DNA from: Bacillota bacterium
GTDB taxonomy: Bacteria; Bacillota; Bacilli; Bacillales_B; DSM-18226
DNA: 5,540 bases
Assembly (NCBI GenBank): GCA_030705665.1
Contig: JAUZQA010000297.1
Coordinates: 1-5,540, forward strand
Direction: 5' to 3'
The number at the start of each line of letters is the position of its first letter. Position 1 is the stretch's first letter. Positions 5,083 to 5,540 of the stretch are shown here, in pieces. The translations under genes were made by a program, and so were the position numbers. Below the pieces are notes generated by a model. That model was not told the origin of the DNA. It did not search any database and saw only the letters and a list, made by a program, of their open reading frames with translations.

Positions 5083-5335
5083 TGTGGATATTGTGGATAA
5101 TGTGGATATTTCCCTGGAATGGTTATTCTAAAAAGTTTTTATAGCTACAGACATGTTGATAACAATCTGTGGATATCTCCCTGTTTGCCTGTGGATAATG
5201 TGCATAAGTCTGTGGAGTACTCAAAAAAACAAGGATTAAATTGTGGATAACATTCTTGATAAATATAGAGAGGATTTAAACTTCTTAATAAACCTATTAG
5301 TCATTAATAAGTTTCAATCGATTTGATGTTGATAA
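5083..5335 (+). other. DnaA-box cluster, all boxes in one orientation
   Basis: The Bacillus/E. coli DnaA box TTATCCACA reads TGTGGATAA on the plus strand. Perfect copies are at 5092-5100, 5190-5198 and 5242-5250. One-mismatch copies are at 5083-5091, 5101-5109 and 5168-5176 (TGTGGATAT), 5199-5207 (TGTGCATAA), and 5154-5162 and 5327-5335 (TGTTGATAA). Two-mismatch copies are at 5211-5219 and 5254-5262. Boxes 5083-5109 form a head-to-tail trimer with no spacing, and 5190-5207 a similar dimer. The region is non-coding, between the convergent yfhD and hom. DnaA binds such sites at oriC, in titration clusters and as a transcription factor. No dnaA, dnaN, rep or par gene is in the window, so I infer a titration or regulatory cluster rather than the main origin. 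Confidence 0.85.
5278..5314. repeat. AT-rich 12-bp imperfect inverted repeat beside the DnaA boxes
   Basis: AAACTTCTTAAT (5278-5289) and ATTAATAAGTTT (5303-5314) are complementary at 11 of 12 positions, with a 13-nt loop. The surrounding 5220-5335 is markedly AT-rich. It could be a 3'-end structure of the hom transcript, although no U run follows, or an easily unwound segment next to the DnaA boxes. Confidence 0.4.
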
Positions 5336-5399
5336 GCTCCAATACCCCCCTGCTAACTGTTACGATCATTGCAGAGGAGACTTGGCACTTCACTTCATT

Positions 5400-5540
5400 C
5401 TAAACAGTTTTGGCAAGCTTATTTTGCTGCTGCTCGGCCTTATACTGAGAAACATATACTAAGTCCTCAATCATGGCACTTGCCGTAGGAAACATTCCAG
5501 CTCCCGGTCCTTGCAAAGTAATACTCCCTACAATATCTGA
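5400..5540 (-). CDS. hom: Homoserine dehydrogenase, C-terminal fragment (cut by window edge)
   Basis: Only the last 46 codons are in the window, ending in TAG (5402-5400). The string DIVGSITLQGPGAGMFPTASAMIEDL (fragment residues 2-27) matches the end of the homoserine dehydrogenase catalytic domain. There the GPGAG and TASA motifs help shape the NAD(P)/active-site core. The enzyme reduces aspartate semialdehyde to homoserine for threonine and methionine synthesis. Only about 20 residues follow that motif, ending QQQNKLAKTV. This gene therefore seems to lack the C-terminal ACT domain of the roughly 430-residue B. subtilis type and resembles the short form. The frame stays open for 31 codons after the TAG. 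No terminator lies directly after it. The assignment rests on a short fragment. Confidence 0.75.
   Translation of the reverse strand, partial: SDIVGSITLQGPGAGMFPTASAMIEDLVYVSQYKAEQQQNKLAKTV

Noticed and set aside
5083..5250. CRISPR array or plasmid iterons as an explanation for the TGTGGATA repeats
   Set aside because: The units are 9 bp with irregular spacing and no spacers of constant length, so it is not CRISPR. No replication initiator gene is visible, and the match to the DnaA box explains the repeats better.

Overview
The window looks like low-GC, endospore-forming Firmicute chromosome (Bacillaceae, Bacillus sensu lato). The evidence is a small acid-soluble spore protein gene (sspK), several small genes of the Bacillus yfh cluster (yfhD, yfhE, yfhH, yfhJ, yfhP), strong GGAGG-type ribosome binding sites, and GTG/TTG starts. 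Gene order resembles the B. subtilis recX-sspK-mutY neighbourhood in compacted form. Family names rest on recognising the protein sequences; no search was run.

From left to right: mutY (minus, 6-1127), a DNA repair glycosylase, is divergent from yfhP (plus, 1228-2208), a membrane protein of the YdjM/DUF457 family. yfhP converges with yfhJ (minus, 2244-2513, a WVELL-family small protein) over a hairpin terminator. yfhJ is divergent from sspK (plus, 2632-2808), which has a forespore-type promoter candidate and its own terminator. Next come yfhH (minus, 2848-3180) and recX (minus, 3273-4085), the RecA modulator. A short MITE-like repeat (4209-4285) precedes two small plus-strand genes, yfhE (4320-4448) and yfhD (4539-4724), separated by a nested inverted repeat. 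A terminator that could work in both directions lies after yfhD (4811-4844).

The stretch from 4725 to 5399, between convergent yfhD and the 3' end of a homoserine dehydrogenase gene (minus, 5400-5540, cut by the window edge), has no convincing protein gene but is the most interesting part. It holds (i) a candidate minus-strand small RNA of about 105 nt (4866-4970) with its own sigma-A-like promoter, two or three interleaved helices and a hairpin plus U8 ending. It also holds (ii) a dense cluster of DnaA boxes, all in one orientation: eight with at most one mismatch in 168 bp (5083-5250) and a ninth at 5327-5335. Three of them abut as a head-to-tail trimer. An AT-rich segment with a 12-bp imperfect inverted repeat (5278-5314) flanks the cluster. 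I infer a DnaA titration or regulatory cluster, or less likely an origin-like element.

Taken together, the genes cover genome maintenance (MutY, RecX, DnaA boxes), spore or stress proteins (SspK, YfhD, YfhE, YfhP) and threonine/methionine biosynthesis (Hom). They form several short transcription units rather than one long operon.
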